A DNA stretch of 64,000 nt from Cyanidium caldarium (Eukaryota; Rhodophyta; Bangiophyceae; Cyanidiales; Cyanidiaceae), in assembly GCA_026184775.1 (NCBI GenBank), contig JANCYW010000003.1, forward strand, positions 186,001-250,000. The letters are read 5' to 3'. Positions 28,038-36,309 of this stretch are shown here, piece by piece. The notes under the pieces are model-generated. The model was not told the origin of the DNA. It worked only from the letters and a program-made list of their open reading frames with translations, and ran no database searches. Both the position numbers and the translations under genes were made by a program. Within the stretch, counting starts at the first letter, position 1. Each line of letters starts with the position of its first letter.

Positions 28038-29060
28038 TTAGGGTGGCTGTTGGGGGGATTGAGCGTTGCCCGGTGTGATTTCGGCATCCCCTTCACTCTC
28101 ATCCGATGGCGTAAACTCCATCTTTCGCCAGAACGAAGGTGTGCTCGGCGGAGCGCGTTGCGAGCGGTGACGGGAGAATCGCTGCAGGGCCTGGCGGCGT
28201 CGCTGTGGATCGTCTCGAGCGTAGGTGTCGAAGAATTCACGGCAGGCGGCGCAGGTGCAACCGGTCAGCGCCTGGCGGGCCTCGCGACTGCGGGTGCTAC
28301 CGCCTGGGGCGCGTTCGTGTAATCGCGCCATCGCATTCGAGGTACTGCTGGGGCGCAACAGGTGGCCGGCGGCCGGGCGTTGGCCCGATCGCTCAGCGTA
28401 CGTAGTGCGCGGCGCTGGCGCTCGCTTATCGCCTGGGCGTTGCAGAGCGTCGGCGGCAGGACGCTTGCCGGTGTGGGCGGTCAGCGCGGGGTAAACGTGC
28501 GTATCCGGCGACATGGAAAGGGTGTGTTCGTGGAGGGGCGTGCGGGCGGCCTGACAGCCCACTGGACACCAGGCAGGGGAGCGTTTTTGGCGGTGTAGAG
28601 GAGGATCATTCTCTCGGGCGTCGTCGTCGTCGTCGTCGTCGTCGTCGGCCTCCTTTCTGGCGCGCGCCCTTCTCGACGAGCAACCCGAGTGTGCCATCTC
28701 CGCCATGCCCGTCATCAGCGCCTGCCGCAACTCCTCTATTTGGGCTGTCAAGTGTTCCACCATCCCCTCCAGTTGTTCCAGTCGAGCGCGGCTCTCCTGA
28801 CACCCGCCACCGCAGCCGCGTTCACCCGCAGCGGCGCCCTGCACCCCGTTCCCCAAAGTCGCCTCTCCGGCGCCAACCCGTTCGCCAGCTTCCACCTCCT
28901 CTCCTCGCTCCTCACCACCACAGGAACGTTCCTTCATTCTTCCCACCATCTTCTCACAGCACTGCCGCCCATCAGGTTGCCGTATAACCTTCATGCACGT
29001 CCATCTCCCTGACCGTAAATCGTCAGGGCGCTGTTCGTGGCGCGAAATGTCGACACGCAT
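28038..29060 (-). CDS. COM1: CtIP/SAE2/COM1-type DNA end-resection factor
   Basis: CtIP/Sae2 activates MRE11-RAD50 nuclease at DNA breaks and starts homologous recombination. The 340-residue protein carries the small conserved C-terminal domain: Cys270-x2-Cys273 (CTCAACREFFDTYARDD), Arg297-His298-Arg299 (FSRHRSQR) and PPSTPSFW. Thr307-Pro in the last block corresponds by position to human Thr847, the CDK site that licenses resection. A coiled coil at about 91-123 (RARLEQLEGMVEHLTAQIEE) could mediate oligomerisation as in CtIP. The middle is disordered, with a run of Asp near 139-147. Met23 (28994) is a possible later start and would put an E2F-like site outside the coding part. Confidence 0.82.
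   Translation of the reverse strand: MRVDISRHEQRPDDLRSGRWTCMKVIRQPDGRQCCEKMVGRMKERSCGGEERGEEVEAGERVGAGEATLGNGVQGAAAGERGCGGGCQESRARLEQLEGMVEHLTAQIEELRQALMTGMAEMAHSGCSSRRARARKEADDDDDDDDDARENDPPLHRQKRSPAWCPVGCQAARTPLHEHTLSMSPDTHVYPALTAHTGKRPAADALQRPGDKRAPAPRTTYAERSGQRPAAGHLLRPSSTSNAMARLHERAPGGSTRSREARQALTGCTCAACREFFDTYARDDPQRRRQALQRFSRHRSQRAPPSTPSFWRKMEFTPSDESEGDAEITPGNAQSPQQPP
29039..29047 (-). promoter_or_regulatory. E2F-type element TTTCGCGCC
   Basis: The string GGCGCGAAA on the plus strand reads TTTCGCGCC on the minus strand, which fits the E2F/DP consensus TTTSSCGC exactly. It lies about 100 bp from the CDT2 ATG and within the first codons of the CtIP-like gene if the longest start is used, or upstream of it if Met23 is used. 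Both genes act around S phase. A single 8-base match in GC-rich DNA may also be chance. Confidence 0.35.
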
Positions 29061-29147
29061 ACCCGCGATCGACGACTCGCGCTGCGTGTGACGCGATGCG
29101 CGAGGAGAGGACGCGCCATCGGTGAGAGCGCGTCAGAGGGTCTGGGA
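29061..29147. promoter_or_regulatory. Shared 87-bp divergent promoter, CtIP-like/CDT2
   Basis: Only 87 bp separate the outermost start codons of the head-to-head CtIP-like and CDT2 genes, so core promoter elements must be shared or overlap coding sequence. The spacer is very CG-rich and shows no TATA box. Confidence 0.45.
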
Positions 29148-31313
29148 ATGGGGAGCGGGAAGCAGGGGACCGTCGCGGGAAGCGCCGATGAGATGAATAT
29201 GAGCAACGCAACAGAAAGCGCCGCGCAGCGTATAAACAAACGTCTTCCTCAATCTCCGCTCTGGTGTCTCTTGCGAGATCGAGAGCTGAACGGATACGCG
29301 GCGTTACCCAGTGGCGCTCGCCTCATGGTATCCCATACACAGAGCCGGCGGCGAGTTTGGGAGGGTGTGGGCGGCGCCGACGCCATCGACTGGCCTGTTG
29401 GAGTGTTGGTGGACGAAATGGCGACATCGGCAGTGCGGCCGGATTGCGACGGAACATATGAACAGCGACGACTGCGACGACACCAGCTGGATCACGGCAA
29501 CGGCGAGCGTTACTTGGCGGTCATGGAACGCGTCGGCGCCAGTCGTCGGTTGCAGCGATGCGGTTGCGGCGCGCGCTTGACCCGTTCAGAGTCAGCGCTC
29601 GCAGATCCTCCTGATGGGCACGGGCGGCAAGCGCCCTCTTCTCACGCCCTCCATGTCGACGACGCGCCGCTGCACATGCAGGCATTATCGGGAACAGCGT
29701 GCATGGCGTACGCCCTGGCATATCATCCGGCGGCGGAAGTGCTGGCCGTCGGCACCGAGCACGGCCACGTACAGGTGGTGGACGTGGCCGATGCCACCAC
29801 CGCGACCGCCGAGATGGATCGTCACAGCCACCTCTCCAGCCTAGATACGCACGCCTACATCATCGCGTCGGGGTTGGTGACCGGATGGCGCACACCCGGA
29901 CGCAACGCTGCCGTATTCGATGTGGCCTGGCTGGCTGAGGAGTCGGCGCCCACCAGTTGTGTGGCCACGGCGCACGCGTCGGGCACCGTACAGGTGGTGG
30001 ATGTGTCGAGTTGCTCGGCGCTCGGCGTCAAGAATCGCCGACGGCAGTGGAACCGCGACTGGCGTTACGCGCACGATCTGGGGACAGTGCCCGAGGCGCC
30101 GTCGCCACCAGCCCGTATTGCCCTTTTGCGCGGCCATCAGAGCGCCGTCCGGTGCGTGCGCCCGTTGCCGCTCAGTGGCGGGCAGGTGTTGGCCACTTGC
30201 GGCCGCGACGGCAACATCTTCGTGTATGATCTGCGCAGCGGGGTGCGCTACCGACCTCGTGCTCGTCATGCAGCCACAGCCGCCATGCCGCGCTGCGACC
30301 GTGACCTGCCCTTCCACATACCGGTGCGCAGCGTGCAACTGGGGCATTTCGTGAGTGCGCCCGCGCAACGCACTGTGGCCCGCGGGCGAGCCACCCGCGC
30401 CCAGTTGCTTGAATGCGCGCCCGACCGGGCGGTGGCCGCAGTGGAGTGGCTAAGCACCGACACCCACACGCTCATATCGGGCGGCGCCTCGGATGGTCTG
30501 CTGAAAGTGTGGGATTTGCGGGCCACCGCTTGTCAGGGTGCCGTGCTCGGCGATGAGACGCCGTATGCACGGCCGACAGCGACGCGCACCTTGCCGATGC
30601 CGCTGTACACGGTGCGGGTGCGTCCGGGCACCAGCGTCGCCTCGATGCATCTGCACGCGCCCACCGGTCGGTTGGCGGTGGCCGCACCGCGTCACGGTCG
30701 GCCCGATGCTGGCACCGTGGCCGTACTGAACGCGGCGCATCTGGGAAACACGCACCGCAACCACGGAATCGAGCGCCAAGTGCACTGCCCGCTGTGGTCC
30801 CACTACGCCCGAGTGCGCTTCGACGCCAGCGGCGAGTACTTGGCGTTCGGCTCCGGATGCGACCTGTGCGTGATCGATTGGACGTCGATACCTCCTCGAT
30901 GGGATGCGCCGCTGGAAGCCAACGCCGACGTCGTCGATGCGGCCCTGCCTCAAAACGGCATAACCAGCGTGCGTCGCAGCGCCGAGGTGACCGCGGTGGA
31001 CTGGAGCCGCGTGCATCCCTGCCGCGTGGCCGCTGTCGCCGACAACGAGCACGTGCACATCACCGAATGGGGTCTTCGGGGAGAGGAGGGTGAGGTTGAA
31101 GGGCACCGGGCAGCACGGCACCGACTGGACGGCAAGCCGATACGCCTGTGGTATCATCCGGGGAAGCGGCAGCGGCGTGCCAGAGGCGAAACAGGAGGCA
31201 TACCGTGCGAGTGCTGTGCTGACGAGCGTGTGGCGATGGAGAAAGTGCCACAGCGCGCCTCGCTTTGCGCACGTTGTGCCGCAGGTCTGCCACGGGAATC
31301 TCCGTGGCAGTGA
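29148..31313 (+). CDS. CDT2: CDT2/DTL-type WD40 substrate receptor of CRL4
   Basis: CDT2 is the DDB1-CUL4 receptor that destroys CDT1, SET8 and other PCNA-bound proteins in S phase and after DNA damage. The 721-residue protein has a propeller from about 150 to 650 whose blades follow CDT2: AVFDVAWLAEE, LATCGRDGNIFVYDLRSG, VAAVEWLSTDTHTLISGGAS plus DGLLKVWDLR, and VTAVDWSRVHPCRVAAVADN. Asp456 and Arg458 in VWDLR form a DWD box of the type that contacts DDB1. The N-terminal 100 residues are divergent. The C-terminus carries CECC and CARC pairs, a possible zinc site not usual for CDT2. The ATG at 29148 is the first; the frame is open but ATG-less upstream. Confidence 0.82.
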   Translation: MGSGKQGTVAGSADEMNMSNATESAAQRINKRLPQSPLWCLLRDRELNGYAALPSGARLMVSHTQSRRRVWEGVGGADAIDWPVGVLVDEMATSAVRPDCDGTYEQRRLRRHQLDHGNGERYLAVMERVGASRRLQRCGCGARLTRSESALADPPDGHGRQAPSSHALHVDDAPLHMQALSGTACMAYALAYHPAAEVLAVGTEHGHVQVVDVADATTATAEMDRHSHLSSLDTHAYIIASGLVTGWRTPGRNAAVFDVAWLAEESAPTSCVATAHASGTVQVVDVSSCSALGVKNRRRQWNRDWRYAHDLGTVPEAPSPPARIALLRGHQSAVRCVRPLPLSGGQVLATCGRDGNIFVYDLRSGVRYRPRARHAATAAMPRCDRDLPFHIPVRSVQLGHFVSAPAQRTVARGRATRAQLLECAPDRAVAAVEWLSTDTHTLISGGASDGLLKVWDLRATACQGAVLGDETPYARPTATRTLPMPLYTVRVRPGTSVASMHLHAPTGRLAVAAPRHGRPDAGTVAVLNAAHLGNTHRNHGIERQVHCPLWSHYARVRFDASGEYLAFGSGCDLCVIDWTSIPPRWDAPLEANADVVDAALPQNGITSVRRSAEVTAVDWSRVHPCRVAAVADNEHVHITEWGLRGEEGEVEGHRAARHRLDGKPIRLWYHPGKRQRRARGETGGIPCECCADERVAMEKVPQRASLCARCAAGLPRESPWQ

Positions 31314-31529
31314 ATATGCATATGTACAGACGCAACGAGCACGGGCATATCGTCGCTCAGGACGAGCGCTGTCCTCGGCAGTGCGTTCTCGACGGTCGTT
31401 CCCGGCGGACGATTTCCCAATCCCGGTCGGCCGGCGGTCGCTTGTGCGACACCTCCGCAGCGGTTTCGGGTGCCCGACGCGATCACCCGCCACTTCACGG
31501 CCAGATCACCTCTCCCCGCTGATCTCATC
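31314..31529. other. Tandem spacer CDT2/NDK
   Basis: This 216-bp spacer starts AT-rich (31315-31325, overlapping ATGCATATG strings) and becomes GC-rich toward the NDK start. The NDK frame continues upstream without an ATG. Confidence 0.4.
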
Positions 31530-31988
31530 ATGGACGAGCGCACGTTTATTATGGTCAAGCCGGATGGCGTGCAGCGGCGACTGGTGGCGGAGATCATCTC
31601 TCGGTTTGAGCGGCGCGGCTACCAACTGATCGGGATCAAGATGTTGCAAGCGAGCGCGCAGCGCATCGACACGCACTACGCGGAGCTCACCGAGAAGCCG
31701 TTCTATCCCGGTCTGAAGCGGTACATGTTAAGCGGGCCGGTGGTGGCCATGGCGTGGAAGGGCAAGGCGGCGGCGGCCACGGGCCGGGCGCTGGTCGGTG
31801 CGACCAATCCACGGCAGTCGGCGCCGGGTACCATCCGTGGCGACTACTGCATCGACGTCGGGCGCAACGTGGTGCATGCTTCGGACAGTGTAGAGAGTGC
31901 CGAGCGGGAGATTAAGATCTGGTTCCAGGCGGATGAGCTGGTGGGTTACGCAGATCCGCTGTCCGACTGGATCTACGAAGACGCGTAA
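31530..31988 (+). CDS. NDK1: Nucleoside diphosphate kinase
   Basis: NDP kinase moves the terminal phosphate between nucleoside tri- and diphosphates through a phospho-histidine. The 152-residue protein is canonical: [20 protein letters not shown] at the start with Lys10 in [44 protein letters not shown] with the active-site His116, and the end LSDWIYEDA. Length and start match the cytosolic group I enzymes, and there is no leader. It ends 7 bp before the stop codon of the convergent BUD20 gene. Confidence 0.97.
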   Translation: MDERTFIMVKPDGVQRRLVAEIISRFERRGYQLIGIKMLQASAQRIDTHYAELTEKPFYPGLKRYMLSGPVVAMAWKGKAAAATGRALVGATNPRQSAPGTIRGDYCIDVGRNVVHASDSVESAEREIKIWFQADELVGYADPLSDWIYEDA

Positions 31989-31996
31989 AGAACGCT

Positions 31997-32338
31997 TCAT
32001 CGCACCGTCGCGTGCTGATCGATGCGCATAGCACCGAGACCAGCGGCCTGCATCGCCTCCTGCACCGTGTACGGGACGTCGGTGTGCAGCTGCCTCAGCC
32101 GCCGCCGGTGCGCCTTGGTGCGCTCGTGCGCGCGTTGGGCACTGACACTCACAAAGTACCGTGCGCAAGCCACACAACGAAATTGTCCCATACCGGGCTT
32201 ATCGATGTCCAGCGGCTCGCGTCGTGCCACGGTGCGTGACTGCACTGCGTGGTATTCGGCGTGGATCTGATCCAGGTCGGGCTGCGCGCGCCGGGTCATC
32301 CGCGCCGCCCGGTTGTGCCGTTTTCGCCCCGAGCCCAT
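31997..32338 (-). CDS. BUD20: BUD20/ZNF593-type C2H2 zinc-finger, pre-60S export factor
   Basis: BUD20 (ZNF593) is a shuttling factor on pre-60S ribosomes that assists nuclear export. The 113-residue protein starts at MGSGRKRHNRAARMTRRAQP with a basic N-terminus, followed by DLDQIHAEY. A single C2H2 finger with its flanks, FRCVACARYFVSVSAQRAHE then RTKAHRRRLRQL, is the family signature. Length is normal. Codons upstream of 32338 are open but the added residues look like translated promoter DNA, so I use this ATG. It is convergent with NDK. Confidence 0.9.
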   Translation of the reverse strand: MGSGRKRHNRAARMTRRAQPDLDQIHAEYHAVQSRTVARREPLDIDKPGMGQFRCVACARYFVSVSAQRAHERTKAHRRRLRQLHTDVPYTVQEAMQAAGLGAMRIDQHATVR

Positions 32339-32894
32339 AGTGAAGATGACGGTGTGAAAAGGTGGTCGAGAGAGCGCTCTGCGGGAGCGAGAGCGAGAGC
32401 GGTTGTCTGCGCGGCTTGCCGGTCGTTCCGTCGGGTTTCGGAGCGCGGACCTCCACCGCGAACACTGCGACGGTGCGCCGACGACGTCGGATCGGGCCGG
32501 GGCGCTGCGGCTTCGGGGACGACAGGGATCGGCGATATCCACGTTGTAGAGCCTGAGAAAAAAGCACGTAAGCACGCCAGGGAGCAAGCATATCGGACGG
32601 GAGGGTGCGGCGTCCGCAAGGTGCTGAGTCTGTACTGTGGAGTGCGTCGGACGGACATCAAGAGGGCGCTGTCGCGAGCGGCGGACATCAACGCGCTCCC
32701 TTTCTCCTCACTGGTGGCCTTTGGCGGCCCCCTCTTTCCCGATACTTATCTTCCGTGCACAGGTCATGCCGTGGCATGCATAGACACTTTCGTGCATCCG
32801 CTCGCGGTGTTGCTCGTTCTTGTCGGTCGGGCACCCTTGCAACGCAGACGTGTCTCTTTTCCGGTCTCCCTCTCTCTCTCGCACTAGCCTCCTC
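32339..32894. other. Divergent intergenic region BUD20/BCL7-like
   Basis: This 556-bp region contains the two divergent promoters. A pyrimidine-rich tract at about 32852-32880, mostly CT dinucleotides, lies just upstream of the BCL7-like ATG. No conserved frame or RNA was recognised. Confidence 0.5.
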
Positions 32895-33245
32895 ATGTCG
32901 CTAGGCACCCGCGGCGAGACTCGACGGGTGTTGCGGGAGGTGGAGCGGGCGTCGCAAGTGGGCGACAGTCGCAAGTGGCGCCGCCAGTGGATCACCGTCG
33001 GCAACGTGCGCTGTTACGCCTGGGAACCGGTCGATGAACCTGAAGAACCCGAAGAAGAGGACGACGACCACAACGATACTGCGCACACCGAGACGGGAGC
33101 GGACCACCCGAACGAAAGTCCAATGGGAGAGCGACACAGCGCCGAGGCGTCTGCGGGCACAGCGGATACCCTGGAGGGTCGCGCACCGGCGGCGTCCGTT
33201 CCCCCGCCGGAGGGGGCGCGAGCGGACTTGGAAGTGACTTTTTAG
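32895..33245 (+). CDS. BCL7-like protein, putative SWI/SNF subunit
   Basis: BCL7 proteins are small subunits of SWI/SNF (BAF) remodelers in animals, with plant relatives. This 116-residue protein carries the BCL7 N-terminal signature: GETRRVLREVERASQVGDSR, then KWRRQWITVGNVRCYAWEPV. The key features agree with human BCL7A: an ETR start, a helix, R-K-W-x2-x-W-x-T-V-G and a Y-x-W-x-P-V. The tail is acidic and Ser/Thr-rich, as in the family. The first ATG is used. The match covers about 45 residues, which is all that is normally conserved. Confidence 0.8.
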   Translation: MSLGTRGETRRVLREVERASQVGDSRKWRRQWITVGNVRCYAWEPVDEPEEPEEEDDDHNDTAHTETGADHPNESPMGERHSAEASAGTADTLEGRAPAASVPPPEGARADLEVTF

Positions 33246-33340
33246 GCAACAGGCGTGATGGGCGTTCGCTGCCTCCAGAATTCCACACTGCGCCTTGTAT
33301 CCGTCGTCCCTTCGCATCCACCGCATCTCATCGGCCGCCC

Positions 33341-34711
33341 TCACTCGTCTGCCGGCTGCGCCCCGACGGTCATCGGCTCCGCATCCGCGGGCGCCATCGC
33401 GTCCGCCAGACACATTCGGAAGGAGTGCGTCAGCTTCTCGCGGTCCAGGTCGCGCCCGATGAACACCAACTTGTTGATGCGCGGCTGGTCGCCCCACGGC
33501 TCCAGCGGCATGCTCTCGAACATCATGTGCACGCCCTGAAACACGAACCGCCGGTCGGTGCCGCGAATATTCAGGATACCTTTCATGCGATAAATGTCCG
33601 CTCCGCGCTCCTCCAGCAGCGCCGAGAGCCACTGGTTCAGGCGGTCTACGTCCAGTTCGCCCGGCTCGGTAATGCCCACCGAGGTGATCGTGCTGTCGTG
33701 AGCGCTGTCGGTGCGGTCGTGTTCGTGGTGGTGGTGCTCCTCGTCACCATGGCCGTGCTCGCCGTGTTGCTCATGGTCGTGGCCGCCCTGTGCTGCGGCC
33801 TCGGTTGTTGCTTCCATTGCTAAAAACGTCGGGTCCCGCTCGGTGATGCGTTCCAAGTCGAACGCATGCATGTCGATCAGTCGGTCCAGCGGCACGTCGG
33901 CGTGCGTGCAGGGCAGGATGGGTGCGGTGGCGTTGAGCGCTCGCAAGCGCCCTTGCACATGGCGCAGGTAACCGGCATCCACCAAGTCGGTCTTGTTGAG
34001 CAGCAGACGGTCTGCAAACGCGATCTGCTCGACGGTCTCCTTCGCGACGCCATCCGACTCGTCCAGATGCTGCTCCACGTGCTTGGCATCCACCACGGTG
34101 ATGATGCCATCGAGCCGAAATCGCGCCGCAATATCCTCGTGCATCAGGAACGTCTGCACCACCGGCGCCGGATTGGCCATGCCGGTGGTCTCGATGAGAA
34201 TGCCGTCAAAACGGCCCTCGTGCTGCAGCAGATTGGTGAGGATGCGGATCAGGTCGGTGCGCACCGTGCAACAGATGCAGCCGTTGTTCATCTCGAACAG
34301 CTCATCGCCACCGGCCAACAAAGCGTGCTTGCGCACCAGATCGTCGTCGATACCCACCTCGCCAAACTCGTTCTCGATGACCGCAAAGCGCTTGCCGTGC
34401 TCGGCGGACAAGATGCGGTTGAGCAGGGTCGACTTGCCCGAGCCCAGAAAACCGGTCAGGATGCTCACCGGAATGCGGTCGTCTACTTCCGTGGCCGCCG
34501 ACGCGTCGGCCGCCTGGAGATGAAGGAAGCCAGCTGTACGGGGCGGACGAGACGCCGCCCGGCACGCTGGCTGTGGGCGGGCGGTGAACGTTCCCGGCGC
34601 GGCGCTCCAAGTGGTGGCTCGGGCACGCCGGCCAGTTGCTGCCGGGCAAGTTTTCACCCTAAGCCGACACACCGCCGACCGCCACTGAGCCACTGGCGCT
34701 AACACGAACAT
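33341..34711 (-). CDS. ZNG1: ZNG1-type COG0523/CobW GTPase (zinc chaperone)
   Basis: ZNG1-family G3E GTPases deliver zinc to client enzymes. The 456-residue protein has the Walker A GFLGSGKST at 87-95, the metal-binding CxCC at Cys145-Ile-Cys147-Cys148 (NNGCICC), a Walker B/ETTG region (GILIETTGMANPAPV) and NKTD. A histidine-rich loop of about 30 residues (HDHEQHGEHGHGDEEHHHHE) precedes the C-terminal CobW_C domain (GILNIRGTDRRFVFQGVHMM). The first ATG gives MFVLAPVAQWRSAVCRLRVK, an 80-residue basic, Ala/Arg-rich leader that looks like an organellar targeting peptide. The frame extends upstream without ATG. Confidence 0.9.
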   Translation of the reverse strand: MFVLAPVAQWRSAVCRLRVKTCPAATGRRARATTWSAAPGTFTARPQPACRAASRPPRTAGFLHLQAADASAATEVDDRIPVSILTGFLGSGKSTLLNRILSAEHGKRFAVIENEFGEVGIDDDLVRKHALLAGGDELFEMNNGCICCTVRTDLIRILTNLLQHEGRFDGILIETTGMANPAPVVQTFLMHEDIAARFRLDGIITVVDAKHVEQHLDESDGVAKETVEQIAFADRLLLNKTDLVDAGYLRHVQGRLRALNATAPILPCTHADVPLDRLIDMHAFDLERITERDPTFLAMEATTEAAAQGGHDHEQHGEHGHGDEEHHHHEHDRTDSAHDSTITSVGITEPGELDVDRLNQWLSALLEERGADIYRMKGILNIRGTDRRFVFQGVHMMFESMPLEPWGDQPRINKLVFIGRDLDREKLTHSFRMCLADAMAPADAEPMTVGAQPADE

Positions 34712-35083
34712 GAGAACACCTATTTGCGCTCGCTCCCACCGCAGTTGCACTTTGTGCCACGTCCGACTCGTGTATTCTCCAAACTGTCGGCGTGCCCGAC
34801 AGGCCGCGGACGTGCCAGTCGATGCGCGATCTTTTCCGGCCACCGGAACGCCTCGGTGCGCGTCCTGGAGGACGAGCGTCGGCGGCGCATGTAGAGAGAG
34901 CAGAAAACTCGGGAACAAGTCGTCGGAACGCCAACGCTCATAGAAAAGAACCCTTTTGTCGTGCCACGCGTCTGTCTATGGGGACAAAGACTGTGTGAGC
35001 AACATTGCAAGCACGGCCAGAATACAAACTTTTGCGGCGCGAAAACATGGGCAACAACGCGGCGGGGACAGACCCCGCCAACA
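34712..35083. other. Tandem spacer ZNG1/Nudix with 3' hairpin
   Basis: This 372-bp spacer lies between two minus-strand genes. Its right end carries a perfect hairpin directly after the Nudix stop codon (described separately). The rest, the ZNG1 upstream region, shows nothing recognisable. Confidence 0.5.
35061..35079 (-). terminator. Perfect 7-bp hairpin after Nudix stop
   Basis: GGCGGGG and CCCCGCC pair perfectly around a 5-base loop, four bases past the Nudix stop codon on the minus strand. It could mark the RNA 3' end or stabilise it. No U-run follows, and Pol II genes do not use intrinsic terminators, so the role is open. Confidence 0.4.
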
Positions 35084-35770
35084 TCAGCTCGCTCGGCAGT
35101 CGCGCGCATCCTCCTCCTTGCCATTCTCCGTCTCCTCCTCCTCCTCCTCCTCTTCATCATCGTCGTCCTCGGAGTCGGCACTCGACGCAGAATCTCCCTC
35201 TGCGGCCGGTCGCTTCTCAGCCTTTTCCTGTTCCCTCTTCAGGCGCTTCTCCTCCGCCTTGCTCTGCTTTCTGGCTATCGTCTCCAACTTCTTTCGTGCT
35301 GTTTTGAGCATATCCAGCAGCTCGGGCCGTCGCGACTGCACCCGTCGCAGCACCTGCATGGCGTCGGGCAGCGGTAGCCACCAGCGCGGCCGTTCGTATC
35401 GCTCTTCCCAGGTCTCGTCGTGCGCCGAATATTCCCGCTCCACCCGCAACAAATACATGGTGTGCTCCTCTTCGCTCCACACGCGCCACGTGCCCAGCTT
35501 GGCCTCCACCACGCCCTCCACTCCGGCCTCCTCGCGCGTCTCCCGCACTGCCGCCTCCTTGCGAGTCTCCTTGCGCTTCACGCCGCCTTTGGGAAACAGC
35601 CACACGTCCTCGGCGTACTTGGACTGCACTAGCAGCACTTCGAGGGCGTCGCTCACCGACGCGCCCTCGGGCAAGCGCCACCAGGGATGTGCAAGAGCTG
35701 GCTCGCCCGACCGCGGCTGCCGCTGCCGGAACGGGATGCAGCCAGCCACTTCCCGCCGGCTGCGCGCCAT
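35084..35770 (-). CDS. Nudix hydrolase, diphosphoinositol polyphosphate phosphohydrolase type
   Basis: DIPP-type Nudix enzymes hydrolyse inositol pyrophosphates and diadenosine polyphosphates. The Nudix box is intact at residues 62-84 (GGVKRKETRKEAAVRETREE then AGV, matching G-x5-E-x7-R-E-x2-E-E-x-G). It is preceded by WLFPKG, typical of DIPPs. The catalytic domain covers about 1-150. The tail is a long basic coiled coil (about 150-190) and an acidic run (DDDDEEEEEEEE) that is not usual for the family. Specific substrates cannot be read from the sequence. The start ATG gives a short normal N-terminus, MARSRREVAGCIPFR. Confidence 0.85.
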   Translation of the reverse strand: MARSRREVAGCIPFRQRQPRSGEPALAHPWWRLPEGASVSDALEVLLVQSKYAEDVWLFPKGGVKRKETRKEAAVRETREEAGVEGVVEAKLGTWRVWSEEEHTMYLLRVEREYSAHDETWEERYERPRWWLPLPDAMQVLRRVQSRRPELLDMLKTARKKLETIARKQSKAEEKRLKREQEKAEKRPAAEGDSASSADSEDDDDEEEEEEEETENGKEEDARDCRAS

Positions 35771-36309
35771 GGCCGCGGCACTGTCGTCGCCTATCGCGAA
35801 TGTGAGTAGCGCCCCCGTTTTGATGGGATGAGAAGAGCGATAGGAAGAGCGGCTAGCGAGACAGGACCGCGGGCGTCAGATCGGAGAATAGCAAACGGTT
35901 GCAACGCGGGACGCCTCGACGCTGCGGCATGCACAGCCAGGTGAGGTCAGCGAGAGAAGCTCCAAGTGGCAGGCGGGCACAGCCTTTATGGGCGGTCGAG
36001 TGGAGTGAGCCTGTGAGCTGTTGACGGATGCTGAACTACTGTCCACGGAAGGCCGTTCATCGTCGCCGGAGACTTGCCCACCGACAAAGCCACCACTCAT
36101 CACAACTGCCCTGTTCCCGCCATATCTTCACGATTCCTTGCGCGAGAGGCTCCCTTTTCGGGCTCTCTCGGTGATCCTGTGCAGGGCAAACCGCCGCCTG
36201 ATCTCGTCCTGGCGGGCGTTGCACTGTGATCGATCGGCTTGCCGGAGAGCATCGCTCCGGCCTCTGCGGACGAACGACCCGCTCGACACACACGGTCTGA
36301 CTATTCAGT
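35771..36309. other. Divergent intergenic region Nudix/PHR2-like
   Basis: This 539-bp region holds two divergent promoters. A minus-strand frame of 75 codons (MMSGGFVGGQVSGDDERPSV at its start) is open at 35876-36103 but resembles nothing that I know. No tRNA or other RNA was recognised. Confidence 0.45.

Noticed and set aside
30450-31493. 347-codon minus-strand frame opposite CDT2
   Set aside because: It shows no similarity, while the sense frame has WD40 blades and a DWD box.
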